A stretch of 64,000 bases of DNA from Novosphingobium resinovorum (GTDB lineage Bacteria > Pseudomonadota > Alphaproteobacteria > Sphingomonadales > Sphingomonadaceae): positions 186,001-250,000 of the forward strand of contig NZ_BSFC01000024.1 in the NCBI RefSeq assembly GCF_027922145.1. Direction: 5' to 3'. A program made the position numbers and the translations under genes. The notes under the pieces are model-generated. The model was not told the origin of the DNA. It worked only from the letters and a program-made list of their open reading frames with translations, and did not search any database. Below, in pieces: positions 18,381-27,397 of the stretch (positions within the stretch are counted from its first letter, which is position 1; each line of letters opens with the position of its first letter).

Positions 18381-19424
18381 CTATCCGATGAGCTTGCCCA
18401 GGCTCTGGGCAGTGAAGTCCACCATGGGGACGACGCGCGCATAATTCAACCGAGTCGGGCCGATTACCCCCACCACGCCGACCACCCTGCCCTCACGGTC
18501 GCGATAGGGCGAAGCGATGACCGAGGACCCGGAAAGCGCGAAAAGCCGGTTCTCCGAGCCAATGAAGATGCGCGTCGACTGCGCTTCGCGCGCAGTGTCG
18601 AGCAGGTCGGCGACCGACTGCTTGTTCTCGAGGTCGTCGAGCAGCGAACGGACGCGTTCGAGGTCGGTCAGCGCGGCCTCGTCGAGCAGGTTGGCCTGCC
18701 CGCGCACGATCAGCACCGGCCTTGCAGTGGCATCCTCGCTCCACACGGCGAGACCGCGCTCCACGAGATCGCTGCTGGCGGCATCGAGGGCGGACTTGCC
18801 CGAAGCGATTTCGGCGCGCATCGCTCGCGCAGCCTGCGCCAGCGTGCGACCGCCCAGATGCGCGGAGATGTAGTTGGAGGCTTCCTCCAGCGCGCCGGAG
18901 GGAAGGCCCATCGGCAGTTCCAGCACGCGGTTCTCGATACCGCCATCTTCGCCCACCAGCACCGCCAGCGCCCGGCCCGGTGCCAGCGGCACGAGTTGCA
19001 GGTGCGTGAGTCGCGGCTCCCGGCGCGGCACCATGACCACGCCTGCACCCGACGAGAGGTTCGAAAGCAGGGCGCTGGTAGCCTCCAGCGCCGCTTCGAT
19101 CGGCCCGGGCGCGGCGATGCGGCGCTCGATGGCCTGCCGTTCTTCGGCGGTGGGTTCGGCCACCTGCATGATGCCGTCCACGAACAGGCGAAGCCCCGCC
19201 TCGGTCGGCAGGCGTCCCGCGCTGGTATGCGGCGCGGCGAGCAGGCCCAACCCTTCGAGGTCTGCCAGCACCGAACGGATCGAGGCGGACGACAGGCTCA
19301 CCCCACCCGGGCCGGCGAGCGTCTTCGAGCCCACCGGCACGCCGGTCGCCAGATACCCCTCAACGACGAGGCGGAAGATGTCGCGGGCGCGGGTGGTCAG
19401 TTCGGTGATCGGGGGCGTGGGCAT
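18381..19424 (-). CDS. hrcA: Heat-inducible transcription repressor HrcA
   Basis: A 347-residue repressor of class I heat-shock genes. The N-terminal winged helix includes GVPVGSKTLAGPGG and SSASIRSVLADLEGLGLL with the conserved HTSAGRLPTEAGLRLFVD; the GAF-like core and the C-terminal RVVGVVGVIGPTRLNYARVVPMVDFT block follow. The ATG at 19424 matches the family start. HrcA binds CIRCE; I find no CIRCE element upstream of any gene in this window, so its targets (normally groESL) lie elsewhere. Confidence 0.94.
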   Translation of the reverse strand: MPTPPITELTTRARDIFRLVVEGYLATGVPVGSKTLAGPGGVSLSSASIRSVLADLEGLGLLAAPHTSAGRLPTEAGLRLFVDGIMQVAEPTAEERQAIERRIAAPGPIEAALEATSALLSNLSSGAGVVMVPRREPRLTHLQLVPLAPGRALAVLVGEDGGIENRVLELPMGLPSGALEEASNYISAHLGGRTLAQAARAMRAEIASGKSALDAASSDLVERGLAVWSEDATARPVLIVRGQANLLDEAALTDLERVRSLLDDLENKQSVADLLDTAREAQSTRIFIGSENRLFALSGSSVIASPYRDREGRVVGVVGVIGPTRLNYARVVPMVDFTAQSLGKLIG

Positions 19425-19513
19425 ATCGCGTGTCAATCTAGGCAATCCCCTTGAACCCTCAACCCCAATGCGCCTAGGGCGAGCGGGTATTTTCACGACG
19501 AGGATTCCCAAGA

Positions 19514-20230
19514 ATGCGCCCTTCCGGCCGTGCACCTGACGAAATGCGTGCCATCGACATCCAGACCGGCTTTACCAAGCACGCGGAAGGCTCTGTCCTG
19601 ATCTCCTTCGGCGACACCCGCGTGCTGGTCACCGCCTCGGTCGAGGAGAAGGTGCCGCCGTTCCTGCGCGGCAAGGGCGAAGGCTGGGTGACGGCGGAAT
19701 ACTCGATGCTGCCCCGCGCCACGCATACCCGTGGCAGCCGTGAAGCCGCCAAGGGCAAGCAGTCGGGCCGCACGCAGGAAATTCAGCGCCTGATCGGCCG
19801 CTCGCTTCGCGCCGTGGTCGACATGAAGAAGCTCGGCGAACGCCAGATCGTGCTCGACTGCGACGTGCTGCAGGCCGATGGTGGCACCCGCACCGCCTCG
19901 ATCTCGGGCGCCTGGGTGGCGCTGCGCCTTGCCGTCGACAAGCTGATGGCCGACGGCAAGATCAAGGAAGACCCGATCACCGCGCGCGTCGCGGCGATCT
20001 CCTGCGGCATCCACCAGGGCACCCCGGTGCTCGACCTCGACTACATCGAGGACAGCGGCGCCGATGCCGACGCCAACTTCGTGCTGATCGAAGGCGGCCT
20101 GATCGCCGAAGCACAGGCCACCGCCGAAGGCGCGACGTACGACGAGGAAGGCCTGCTGCGCCTCCTGCGCCTCGCCCGCATCGGCTGCGAGGGCATCTTC
20201 GCGGCGCAGGCCAAGGCGGTCGGCCGCTGA
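19514..20230 (+). CDS. rph: Ribonuclease PH
   Basis: A 238-residue phosphorolytic 3'-to-5' exoribonuclease that trims tRNA 3' ends. It starts [12 protein letters not shown] and has the conserved [24 protein letters not shown] segment, split here, plus [11 protein letters not shown] near the end. It is divergent from hrcA and its stop overlaps the next start (TGATG at 20228-20232), so rph and rdgB are translationally coupled. Confidence 0.95.
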   Translation: MRPSGRAPDEMRAIDIQTGFTKHAEGSVLISFGDTRVLVTASVEEKVPPFLRGKGEGWVTAEYSMLPRATHTRGSREAAKGKQSGRTQEIQRLIGRSLRAVVDMKKLGERQIVLDCDVLQADGGTRTASISGAWVALRLAVDKLMADGKIKEDPITARVAAISCGIHQGTPVLDLDYIEDSGADADANFVLIEGGLIAEAQATAEGATYDEEGLLRLLRLARIGCEGIFAAQAKAVGR

Positions 20231-20886
20231 TGACGCGCAAGCTGGGCGATACGAAGCTGGTCATCGCCACGCACAACGCAGGCAAGCTGCGCGAAATTTC
20301 CGCGCTGCTCGCCCCGTTTGGCGTGGACTGCGTCTCGGCGGGCGATCTCGGCCTGCCCGAACCGGAGGAGACCGGCACCACGTTCGTCGAGAACGCGCTG
20401 CTCAAGGCCCATGCCGCTGCGAAGGCGGCAGGGCTGCCCGCTCTGGCCGACGACAGCGGCTTGTCGGTGACGGCGCTCGGCGGACGGCCGGGCGTCTATA
20501 CCGCCGACTGGGCTGAGCGGCAGTGGTTCGAAGGCGAGCCGGGCAAGGATTACAAAGGGCGCGACTGGTACATGGCGATGGGCAAGGTCGAGGGCCTGCT
20601 CAGCCAGCAGGGACCGGATGTGGACCGCTCATGCTGGTTCACCAGCGTTTTAGCGATCGCATGGCCCGAGGGCGACGAGGCAATCTACGAGGGGCGGGTG
20701 ACCGGCACCTTCTCGTGGCCGCCGCGCGGGACGATGGGCTTCGGTTACGACCCCGTCTTCGTGCCTGAAGGACGCGACGTCAGCTTCGCCGAACTCACGG
20801 TCGCCGAGAAGCAGACGATCAGCCACCGCGCCGACGCTTTCGCGAAGCTCGTCGCGGACCAGTTCCCCGATCAGTCCACGGCGTGA
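20230..20886 (+). CDS. rdgB: Non-canonical purine NTP pyrophosphatase (RdgB/HAM1)
   Basis: A 218-residue Ham1 family enzyme that hydrolyses dITP, dXTP and ITP to keep damaged purines out of nucleic acids. Motifs: [13 protein letters not shown] at the start, [21 protein letters not shown], and [15 protein letters not shown] followed by the late [10 protein letters not shown]. The ATG shares one base with the rph stop codon. Confidence 0.95.
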   Translation: MTRKLGDTKLVIATHNAGKLREISALLAPFGVDCVSAGDLGLPEPEETGTTFVENALLKAHAAAKAAGLPALADDSGLSVTALGGRPGVYTADWAERQWFEGEPGKDYKGRDWYMAMGKVEGLLSQQGPDVDRSCWFTSVLAIAWPEGDEAIYEGRVTGTFSWPPRGTMGFGYDPVFVPEGRDVSFAELTVAEKQTISHRADAFAKLVADQFPDQSTA

Positions 20887-20898
20887 TACGTTAGGCCG

Positions 20899-22050
20899 AT
20901 GGCCCGCGCCCTCTACATTCACTGGCCGTTCTGCCTCGCCAAGTGCCCGTATTGCGACTTCAACAGCCATGTCCGCGAGCGTGTCGATCACGCGCGCTGG
21001 CAGGACGGGCTGCTCGCCGACATGCGCCATGAGCACGCGCTTGCAGGCGGAGAGCCGCTGGAGTCGATCTTCTTCGGCGGCGGCACGCCCTCGCTGATGC
21101 CACCCGCGCTGGTCGCGCGTCTGCTGCAGGAGGCCGAGGCGCTCTGGGGCTTCGCGCCCGGCATCGAGATCACGCTGGAGGGCAATCCCTCCTCGGTCGA
21201 GGCGGCCAACTATGCGGCGCTGGCGCAAGTCGGCGTCAACCGCGTGTCGCTGGGCCTGCAGGCGCTGGATGACGCGACGCTGCGCTTCCTTGGCCGCTTG
21301 CACGATGCGTCAGAAGGCCTGAAAGCGCTGGAAGTGGCGCAGCGGCATTTCCAGCGCGTCAGCTTCGATCTCATCTATGCGCGTCCCGGCCAGTCGCTGA
21401 ACGACTGGCGCGCCGAACTGGACCGCGCGCTGGCCTCCGGCACCGGACACCTCTCGCTCTACCAGTTGACCATCGAGCCGGGCACGCGCTTCGAGACGAT
21501 GGTGCGCAAGGGCGACTTCGTTCCGCTGGACGAGGACGCCTGCGCCGATATGTTCGCGCTCACCCGTGAAGTGACGGTGGCTGCGGGGCTCCCCGCCTAC
21601 GAGATCAGCAACCACGCCCGTCCCGGCGAGGAAAGCCGCCACAACCTGACCTACTGGCGCTATCAGGACTATTGCGGAATCGGCCCCGGCGCGCATGGAC
21701 GCCGCGGCGGTGTGGCGACGGTGCGCCATCGGAAGCCGGAGAACTGGCTCGCCGCGATGGCGCAATCCGCGCATGGGATTGTCGAGGAACGCCCTCTCGC
21801 CATCCCCGAACAGGCAAGCGAAGCGATGCTGATGGGCCTGCGCCTGCGCGAAGGCGTGGACCTCGGCGCAATGGCGGCGCGCTTCGGCCTGACTGCAGAT
21901 CAGCTGTGCGATCCCGCCAAGGCCCGGTTCTACGAAGGACAGGGCCTGGTCTGGCGCGACGGCGCGCGCGTCGGCGTTAACGGCGAGGGCATGGTTCTGC
22001 TCGACGGGCTGCTGAGCGAACTGGTGCCCGAACAACTGGTCGCAGGCTGA
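20899..22050 (+). CDS. hemW: Radical SAM heme chaperone HemW
   Basis: A 383-residue radical SAM protein. The 4Fe-4S motif is CLAKCPYC (C-x3-C-x2-C) near residue 16, followed by FFGGGTPSLMP and the C-terminal HemW domain with the NLTYWRYQDYCGIGPGAHG motif, given here as one 19-residue stretch. HemW binds haem and delivers it to respiratory enzymes; it was long mis-annotated as an oxygen-independent coproporphyrinogen oxidase. It begins 12 bp after rdgB and its stop overlaps xerC by one base. Confidence 0.93.
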   Translation: MARALYIHWPFCLAKCPYCDFNSHVRERVDHARWQDGLLADMRHEHALAGGEPLESIFFGGGTPSLMPPALVARLLQEAEALWGFAPGIEITLEGNPSSVEAANYAALAQVGVNRVSLGLQALDDATLRFLGRLHDASEGLKALEVAQRHFQRVSFDLIYARPGQSLNDWRAELDRALASGTGHLSLYQLTIEPGTRFETMVRKGDFVPLDEDACADMFALTREVTVAAGLPAYEISNHARPGEESRHNLTYWRYQDYCGIGPGAHGRRGGVATVRHRKPENWLAAMAQSAHGIVEERPLAIPEQASEAMLMGLRLREGVDLGAMAARFGLTADQLCDPAKARFYEGQGLVWRDGARVGVNGEGMVLLDGLLSELVPEQLVAG

Positions 22051-22949
22051 TGGCGAACAAGGCCGACCTGCTCGAAGCATGGGGCGGACATCTGGCCGAA
22101 GGACGGCGGCGCAGCCCGCATACCGTGCGCGCTTACGTGGCGACGGCGGGGCGCCTGCTCGACAGTCTTGGAGAAAGCGACTGGCACCGGCTGGCCGCCC
22201 TCGATGCGGGGGCGCTGCGCGGGCATCTCGCGTCGCGGCGGCAGGACGGGATCGGCAATGTCTCGGCCGCGCGCGAGCTTTCGGCGCTCAAGGCGTTCCT
22301 CGTCTTCGCGCGGGAGAAAGCCGGGGTAGCGCAGGCGTCGGCCCCGCGCGTGAAGGGGCCGCGCGTCAAGAAGGGACTACCCCGGCCCGTCACCCCTGAC
22401 GAAGCGGTGGGGCTTGCGGAAGGGGTCCAGGACGACGCCTCTGAGCCATGGATCGGTGCACGGGACCGGGCGGTGCTGCTGCTGCTCTACGGCGCGGGCC
22501 TGCGCATCGCCGAGGCACTTTCGCTGACCGGCGCGGCGCTGCCGCTGGGCGAGACGCTGATGGTCACCGGCAAGGGCGGCAAACAGCGGGTCGTGCCCTT
22601 GCTCCCGAAGGTACGCGATGCCGTGATGGACTATCTCGCCAAGTCGCCGTGGCCGGTGGAACGCGATCATGCGCTGTTCCGGGGCGCCAAGGGTGGGCCA
22701 TTGTCGCAGGGGATGGTGCAGAAGGCAGTGGCGCGGGCGCGGATATGGCTGGGCCTGCCGGCGAGCGCGACCCCGCATGCGCTGCGGCACAGCTTCGCCA
22801 CGCACCTGCTCGGTGCGGGGGCGGACTTGCGCTCATTGCAGGAACTGCTGGGCCATGCCTCGCTGGGATCGACGCAGATCTATACCAAGGTCGATGCGGC
22901 GACGCTGCTCGACGTCTATCGCAATGCCCACCCGCGCGAACGCGACTGA
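22050..22949 (+). CDS. xerC: Tyrosine recombinase XerC
   Basis: A 299-residue site-specific recombinase resolving chromosome dimers at dif. The N-terminal SAM-like DNA-binding domain (residues 1-90) is followed by the catalytic domain with the R-H-R-H-Y set visible as YGAGLRIAEAL, HALRHSFATHLL, LLGHASLGSTQIYTKV. Length and context (last gene of a housekeeping operon) argue for a chromosomal XerC/D rather than a phage integrase; XerC versus XerD cannot be settled from this sequence alone. Its stop abuts the convergent dedA stop. Confidence 0.88.
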   Translation: MANKADLLEAWGGHLAEGRRRSPHTVRAYVATAGRLLDSLGESDWHRLAALDAGALRGHLASRRQDGIGNVSAARELSALKAFLVFAREKAGVAQASAPRVKGPRVKKGLPRPVTPDEAVGLAEGVQDDASEPWIGARDRAVLLLLYGAGLRIAEALSLTGAALPLGETLMVTGKGGKQRVVPLLPKVRDAVMDYLAKSPWPVERDHALFRGAKGGPLSQGMVQKAVARARIWLGLPASATPHALRHSFATHLLGAGADLRSLQELLGHASLGSTQIYTKVDAATLLDVYRNAHPRERD

Positions 22950-23564
22950 CTATTCCGACCGCGGCTTCCAGCGCAGCACCCGCCAGACGTAGAACACTAC
23001 GGTCACCACCGCGACCGCCAGCGTCGCCCAGCCGAGCCACTGCTCCGCCTGTGCCAGCGTGTTGCCGAGCCACTTGCCGCCGATGATCAGCAGGACATTC
23101 CAGATCGCCGCGCCGAAAAAGGTGAAGGCGAAGAACTTCACGTGCCCCATGTGGGCCAGCCCGGCCGGGATCGAGATTACCGAACGGAACATCGGCATGA
23201 AGCGGAACACGAAGACCACCCAGTGCCCGTGCCTGCGCAGGAAGCGTCCGGCCACTTCGACATCGTGCCATTCCAGCGTCAGCCAGCGGCCCCAGCGGTC
23301 GATGAACGGCCGCAGTCGCTCGTAGCCGAGGCGGTCGGATATCAGGAACAGCACGTAGTTGCCGAGGGTCGAGCCTAAAGTTCCCCAGAACAGCAGAGGC
23401 CAGAAATGCATGTCCCCGCGTGCGACGGCGATCCCTCCGAGGCCCATGATGACTTCGGAGGGGATCGGCGGGATGATATTCTCCAGCGCCATGAGGAACA
23501 TGATGCCGAGATAGCCGCCCTGCCGGATGATTTCGTAGATCCATTCACCCACGATGAGCGACAC
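22950..23564 (-). CDS. DedA family membrane protein
   Basis: A 204-residue inner-membrane protein of the DedA/SNARE-associated family, linked to lipid flipping and membrane homeostasis. Early on it has the ALENIIPPIPSEVIMGLGG motif, then the LGNYVLFLISDRLGYERLRP segment, and in the middle the conserved FRFMPMFRSVISIPAGLAHM stretch with the key arginines. Three or four hydrophobic segments follow. Convergent with xerC, with no base between the two stop codons. Confidence 0.9.
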   Translation of the reverse strand: MSLIVGEWIYEIIRQGGYLGIMFLMALENIIPPIPSEVIMGLGGIAVARGDMHFWPLLFWGTLGSTLGNYVLFLISDRLGYERLRPFIDRWGRWLTLEWHDVEVAGRFLRRHGHWVVFVFRFMPMFRSVISIPAGLAHMGHVKFFAFTFFGAAIWNVLLIIGGKWLGNTLAQAEQWLGWATLAVAVVTVVFYVWRVLRWKPRSE

Positions 23565-23577
23565 CCGGTTGTCCTTG

Positions 23578-23694
23578 CCCTGTCAGGGGGAAGGATAGCG
23601 CAGCTTGGAAGCGGAGCTTGACCACCAGCCCCACCCAACTTCGGCTGGGCCGCTGAGCGGCCAAGCCTGCGTATCGCGCCCCTGAAGGGGCAGG
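23578..23694. repeat. Large imperfect inverted repeat between dedA and gshB
   Basis: Two arms of about 32 bases read CCCTGTCAGGGGGAAGGATA... and, on the other strand, a related ...CCCTTCAGGGGCGCGATACG; the centre holds a second inverted repeat around CTTCGG. It lies upstream of dedA and fills the gap to the end of gshB. It could be another palindromic repeat family; only one copy is visible here. Confidence 0.6.
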
Positions 23695-23702
23695 AGAAAA
23701 GA

Positions 23703-24674
23703 TCACATCGCGGCATGCCGCCTTTCGATCGCATCCCAAATGCGCGCGGCCGTATCTGTGCCGTTGAACCGGTCGATCGCCACGATGCCGGTGGGCGAAG
23801 TCACGTTGATTTCCGTCAGCCATTTTCCGCCAATCACGTCGATACCAACGAAAACCAGCCCCCGCGCCTTGAGTTCCGGCCCAAGCGCCGCGCAGATTTC
23901 CTCTTCCGCCGAAGTGAGCGTGCTGGCCTCGGCCGAGCCGCCCACCGCGAGGTTGGAACGGAACTCGCCCTCGCCCGGCTTGCGGTTGATGGCGCCCGCG
24001 AACTCGCCGTCGACGAGGACGATGCGCTTGTCGCCTTCCGACACGTCGGGGAGGAAGGGCTGGACCATGAACGGCTCGACCCAGGCGTTCTCGAACATCT
24101 CGATCAGCGCGCCGAGGTTCGATCCGTCGGCGGGCACGCGGAACACCGCCTTGCCGCCGTTGCCGTGAAGCGGCTTGATCACGAGGTCGCCGGGATGGCG
24201 CAAGTTGAACGCCTTCACGTCCTCGATCCGGCGGGCGATGAACGTCGGCGGCATGAACCGCGCGTAGTCGAGCACGAAGACCTTCTCCGGCGCATTGCGC
24301 ACAGAAGCAGGATCATTGACCACCAGCGTCTTGCCCGCGAGCCTTTCCAGCAGGTGCGTCGCGGTGATGTAGCCGAGGTCGAACGGCGGGTCTTGGCGCA
24401 TCAGCACCACGTCGATGTCTTCGACGAGGTCGATCAGGCGATACTCGCCGCGCGTGAAGTGATTGCCCTCGACGCGCTGGACGGTGACGGGCGCGCCCCA
24501 GCAGGTCAGGCGGCCGCCAGCGCCGTGCGCGGTGTCGTAGGCCAGCGTGCGCACGTCGTAGTGATAGAGGGTGTGCTCCCTCGCCTGCGCGGCGAGCATC
24601 AGGGCGAAGCTCGAATCGCCCGCGATCTTGATCGTTTCGAGCGGGTCCATCTGGACGGCGACGCGCAAAGTCAT
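23703..24674 (-). CDS. gshB: Glutathione synthetase
   Basis: A 323-residue ATP-grasp enzyme joining gamma-glutamylcysteine and glycine. It starts with the conserved VAVQMDPLETIKIAGDSSFA, has the ATP-grasp core (DLVIKPLHGNGGKAVFRV), and ends with the metal/product site GIDVIGGKWLTEINVTSPTG. Full family length. It is the last gene of a minus-strand run with yraN and rsmI. Confidence 0.95.
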   Translation of the reverse strand: MTLRVAVQMDPLETIKIAGDSSFALMLAAQAREHTLYHYDVRTLAYDTAHGAGGRLTCWGAPVTVQRVEGNHFTRGEYRLIDLVEDIDVVLMRQDPPFDLGYITATHLLERLAGKTLVVNDPASVRNAPEKVFVLDYARFMPPTFIARRIEDVKAFNLRHPGDLVIKPLHGNGGKAVFRVPADGSNLGALIEMFENAWVEPFMVQPFLPDVSEGDKRIVLVDGEFAGAINRKPGEGEFRSNLAVGGSAEASTLTSAEEEICAALGPELKARGLVFVGIDVIGGKWLTEINVTSPTGIVAIDRFNGTDTAARIWDAIERRHAAM

Positions 24675-24774
24675 GGCGGATTCGGGCCTTTCGGAGTCGG
24701 GGGTACTTTGGTCGGCGGCGGTCTAGCCGCGTTCGCGCCTAGGTGCGACCTCAATCGCGAGTTTCAAGTCCGCG

Positions 24775-25137
24775 TCAGCCTCCTGGCTGCCAGGCATTGA
24801 TGATTCGGCGGGGCCAAACCCAAGGCGCGATCAGGATCACGTCGATGCGCTGGTCGTCGCCGGGACGGGCATAGCGGCTCGCTATCAATTGCGCGGCATC
24901 GGCCACGCGCCTGAGCCGCCGCTCATCGATGGCCATGGCGAGTTCCGCCTGCGTCGCCCGCCACTTCACCTCGACGAAGCAGACCGTGCGGCCGCGCCGC
25001 GCGACGATATCCACCTCGCCCTTGCGGGTCTTCACCCGCCGCCCGACCACGCGCCAGCCGGTGAGCCAGAGGTAGAGCGCGGCGAGCCATTCGCCCCGTC
25101 GTCCATGGCGCTCGGCCCGCTTGCGCCGCTCGCTCAT
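24775..25137 (-). CDS. YraN family nuclease-like protein
   Basis: A 120-residue protein of the UPF0102/YraN family with a restriction-endonuclease-like core: GRRGEWLAALYL, then the motif GEVDIVARRGRTVCFVEVKW containing the D and ExK-type residues of that fold. The activity of the family is not established; a role as a nuclease or Holliday junction resolvase-like protein is only proposed. Its ATG overlaps the rsmI stop (ATGA at 25137..25134), so the two are coupled. Confidence 0.88.
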   Translation of the reverse strand: MSERRKRAERHGRRGEWLAALYLWLTGWRVVGRRVKTRKGEVDIVARRGRTVCFVEVKWRATQAELAMAIDERRLRRVADAAQLIASRYARPGDDQRIDVILIAPWVWPRRIINAWQPGG

Positions 25138-25961
25138 TTGAGTTCGAGTGCCCGGGCATAGAGCGTCTTGCGGTCGAGCCCGGTCGCCTTCGCCACCGCC
25201 GCTGCCGCCTGCGATGCCTTGGCGGTGGCCAGGGCATCGCGCAGCAGGGCATCGACGTCCACTTCTCCCAACGGTTCCTCTCCGGGCGGTGCGATCAGCA
25301 GCACGATCTCGCCCTTGGGCGGGTGCGCGGCGTAGTATTCCGACAGTTCCTGTGGAGAACCGCTGCGGCATTCCTCGAATTTCTTGGTCAGTTCCCGTCC
25401 CACGGCAACCTCTCGCCCCGGCAGCACCGAGGCGATCGCGGCCAGCGACGCGTCAAGGCGCGGCGCCGTATCGTAGAAGATCAGCGTGGCGGGAACCTTA
25501 CCCAGTTCAGCAAGCATGTCCTCGCGCGCCTTGGCCTTGTTCGGCAGGAAACCGGCGAACAGGAAGCGGTCGTTCGGCAGGCCCGAAAGCGTCATCGCCA
25601 CGACCGCCGCATTCGGCCCCGGCAGGCTGGTTACCGCGATTCCCCGCTCCCTTGCGGTACGCACGAGGCGATAGCCCGGGTCCGAGATCAGCGGTGTCCC
25701 CGCATCGCTGACCAGTGCGACCGGCTCTGCTTCCATCAGCGCCAGCAGCCGTTCGCGATCGCCCTCTCCGGCATGGTCGTCGTAGCGTACCAGCTTCTTC
25801 TTCAAACCGAGGTGATGCAACAGCTTGCCCGTCACGCGGGTGTCCTCGCAGGCGACTGCGGAGACGCCGCGCAGGGTCTCGATTGCCCTGAGGGTAATGT
25901 CCCCCAGGTTGCCAATCGGGGTTGCGACTATGTAAAGGCCCGGCAAGAGTGTGTTTTCCAT
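25134..25961 (-). CDS. rsmI: 16S rRNA (cytidine(1402)-2'-O)-methyltransferase
   Basis: A 275-residue SAM-dependent methyltransferase that modifies C1402 in the ribosomal P site. It shows the tetrapyrrole-methylase fold: LYIVATPIGNLGDITLRAIE at the start, VSDAGTPLISDPGYRLV, and SLPGPNAAVVAMTLSGLP. Length is normal for the family. The rsmI-yraN pair with a divergent LpoA-like gene matches the conserved yraL-yraM-yraN neighbourhood of other proteobacteria. Confidence 0.94.
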   Translation of the reverse strand: MENTLLPGLYIVATPIGNLGDITLRAIETLRGVSAVACEDTRVTGKLLHHLGLKKKLVRYDDHAGEGDRERLLALMEAEPVALVSDAGTPLISDPGYRLVRTARERGIAVTSLPGPNAAVVAMTLSGLPNDRFLFAGFLPNKAKAREDMLAELGKVPATLIFYDTAPRLDASLAAIASVLPGREVAVGRELTKKFEECRSGSPQELSEYYAAHPPKGEIVLLIAPPGEEPLGEVDVDALLRDALATAKASQAAAAVAKATGLDRKTLYARALELK

Positions 25962-26002
25962 CGGCCAGACTCATGGCCCAGATACCGAGGGAGCGGCAAG
26001 CT

Positions 26003-27190
26003 ATGTTCGACCTTAAAGGGAACGGGCGCCTCAATCGTCGCAGTCTTCTCGCCGCGGCCGCCATGGCTCTGGTCGCCGGTTGTACCGTGGTGCCCAAGGC
26101 GCCTCAGCCCGGCCCGCCGCCCGCGCCCACGCCTCCTCCCTCGCAGAGCGAACTGCCGGTGGACAAGGACCGTCACAGCATCGCGCTGCTGGTGCCGATG
26201 ACCGGCGCCAACGCCGGTGTCGGCCAGGCGATCGCCAATGCCGCCAACATGGCCCTGCTCGACACCGCCGCGAAGAACCTGCGCGTGACGACGTACGACA
26301 CCAGCGCCAATCCGGCCGAAGCTGCCCGCCGCGCGGTGACGGACGGCAACCAGCTGATCCTCGGCCCGCTGCTCGCCGACGACATCCCGGCCGTCTCGGG
26401 CATCGCCAAGGCGGCGAAGGTTCCCGTCATCTCGTTCTCCAATGACGAGCAGGCGGCGAACCGCGATGTCCTCATCATGGGCAACCTGCCCGGCCAGTCG
26501 GTGACGCGCACGGTGCAGTACGCCCGTTCGCAGGGCATCTCCACGTTCGGTGCGCTCGTCCCGCGCGGCGACTACGGCGACCGCACCAGTGCGGCGCTGC
26601 TGCAGGCGGTACGCGCCAGTGGCGGTTCCGTGATCGCTCTGGAGCCCTACGAACGCAGCGCCGTCTCGATCGCCTCGGCCGCGCAGCGCGTGAAGGCCAA
26701 GGGCGGTTTCGACGCCCTGCTGATAGCCGACAGCGGATCGCTCTCGGTTCGTGCCGCCACGGCCTTCAAGGGCGCCGCGAAGACGCCCGGCGTGAAGATC
26801 CTCGGCACCGAACTGTGGAGCGGCGAGCGTGACGTCAACGCCTCGGCAGCACTGGCAGGCGCCTGGTATTCGACCGTGTCCGACCAGCGCTTCGCACAGT
26901 TCTCCAAGAGCTACCGCGCGCGCTTCGGTAGCCAGCCGTTCCGTATCGCCACGCTCGGCTATGATGCGGTGCTCCTGACCCTTCGCGTCGCGCGCGACTG
27001 GAAGCCGGGCACCCGCTTCCCGGCCGATACCCTGCGCGACACCAAGGCGTTTCCCGGTGGCTTCCTCGGCGTGGACGGCGCGTTCCGCTTCACCAAGGGC
27101 GGCCTGATCGAGCGCGCGCTGGAAGTGCGTGAGGTCGGCGCGGGCACGGTGAAGGTGGTCAGCCCGGCGCCGGTGAAGTTCGGGGAGTAA
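26003..27190 (+). CDS. LpoA-like penicillin-binding protein activator lipoprotein
   Basis: A 395-residue lipoprotein. The N-terminus RLNRRSLLAAAAMALVAGC combines a twin-arginine with a lipobox, followed by a proline-rich linker (PKAPQPGPPPAPTPPPSQ). The rest is a type I periplasmic-binding fold (IALLVPMTGANAGVGQAI to about residue 360), like the C-terminal domain of LpoA, the activator of PBP1A. It lacks the N-terminal TPR domain of E. coli LpoA. The ATG at 26003 begins a clean signal sequence; earlier ATGs at 25922 and 25973 overlap rsmI. Divergent from rsmI, as yraM is in other genomes. Confidence 0.83.
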   Translation: MFDLKGNGRLNRRSLLAAAAMALVAGCTVVPKAPQPGPPPAPTPPPSQSELPVDKDRHSIALLVPMTGANAGVGQAIANAANMALLDTAAKNLRVTTYDTSANPAEAARRAVTDGNQLILGPLLADDIPAVSGIAKAAKVPVISFSNDEQAANRDVLIMGNLPGQSVTRTVQYARSQGISTFGALVPRGDYGDRTSAALLQAVRASGGSVIALEPYERSAVSIASAAQRVKAKGGFDALLIADSGSLSVRAATAFKGAAKTPGVKILGTELWSGERDVNASAALAGAWYSTVSDQRFAQFSKSYRARFGSQPFRIATLGYDAVLLTLRVARDWKPGTRFPADTLRDTKAFPGGFLGVDGAFRFTKGGLIERALEVREVGAGTVKVVSPAPVKFGE

Positions 27191-27239
27191 GGCTCTGCCC
27201 ACCCCGTCCGGCTAGGCAGCAAGCTGCCAAGCCTTCCGG

Positions 27240-27310
27240 CCCTCCCGCAAGCGGGCGGGCAAAAACGACATGAACTCCCCTCCCGCTTGCGGGAGGGGCT
27301 GGGGGCGGGC
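27240..27310. repeat. Paired GC-rich hairpins (family E) between the LpoA-like gene and parE
   Basis: Two short hairpins with the same core, CCTCCCGCAAGCGGGCGGG at 27241 and CCCCTCCCGCTTGCGGGAGG at 27277, lie 17 bp apart and are themselves inverted relative to each other. Related single copy at 57395-57417. They may terminate the upstream gene, but no T-run follows. Confidence 0.65.
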
Positions 27311-27397
27311 CGGTTCCGACGCGACGCCTCAGACACTGCGGATAAAGCGCAAACCCCTGCTTGCCCCCACGATTCCGCGCGCCCTATAGTGGCCGCT

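Noticed and set aside
19425..19513. CIRCE element before hrcA
   Set aside because: No TTAGCACTC-N9-GAGTGCTAA or close variant is seen between hrcA and rph.
22050..22949. Phage or island integrase
   Set aside because: Length, motifs and position in a housekeeping operon fit chromosomal XerC/D; no att repeats, tRNA or cargo genes are near.
27287..27397. Longer N-terminus of ParE
   Set aside because: The extra 37 codons cross the GC-rich hairpins and have no GHKL-family similarity; the ATG at 27398 fits the family start.
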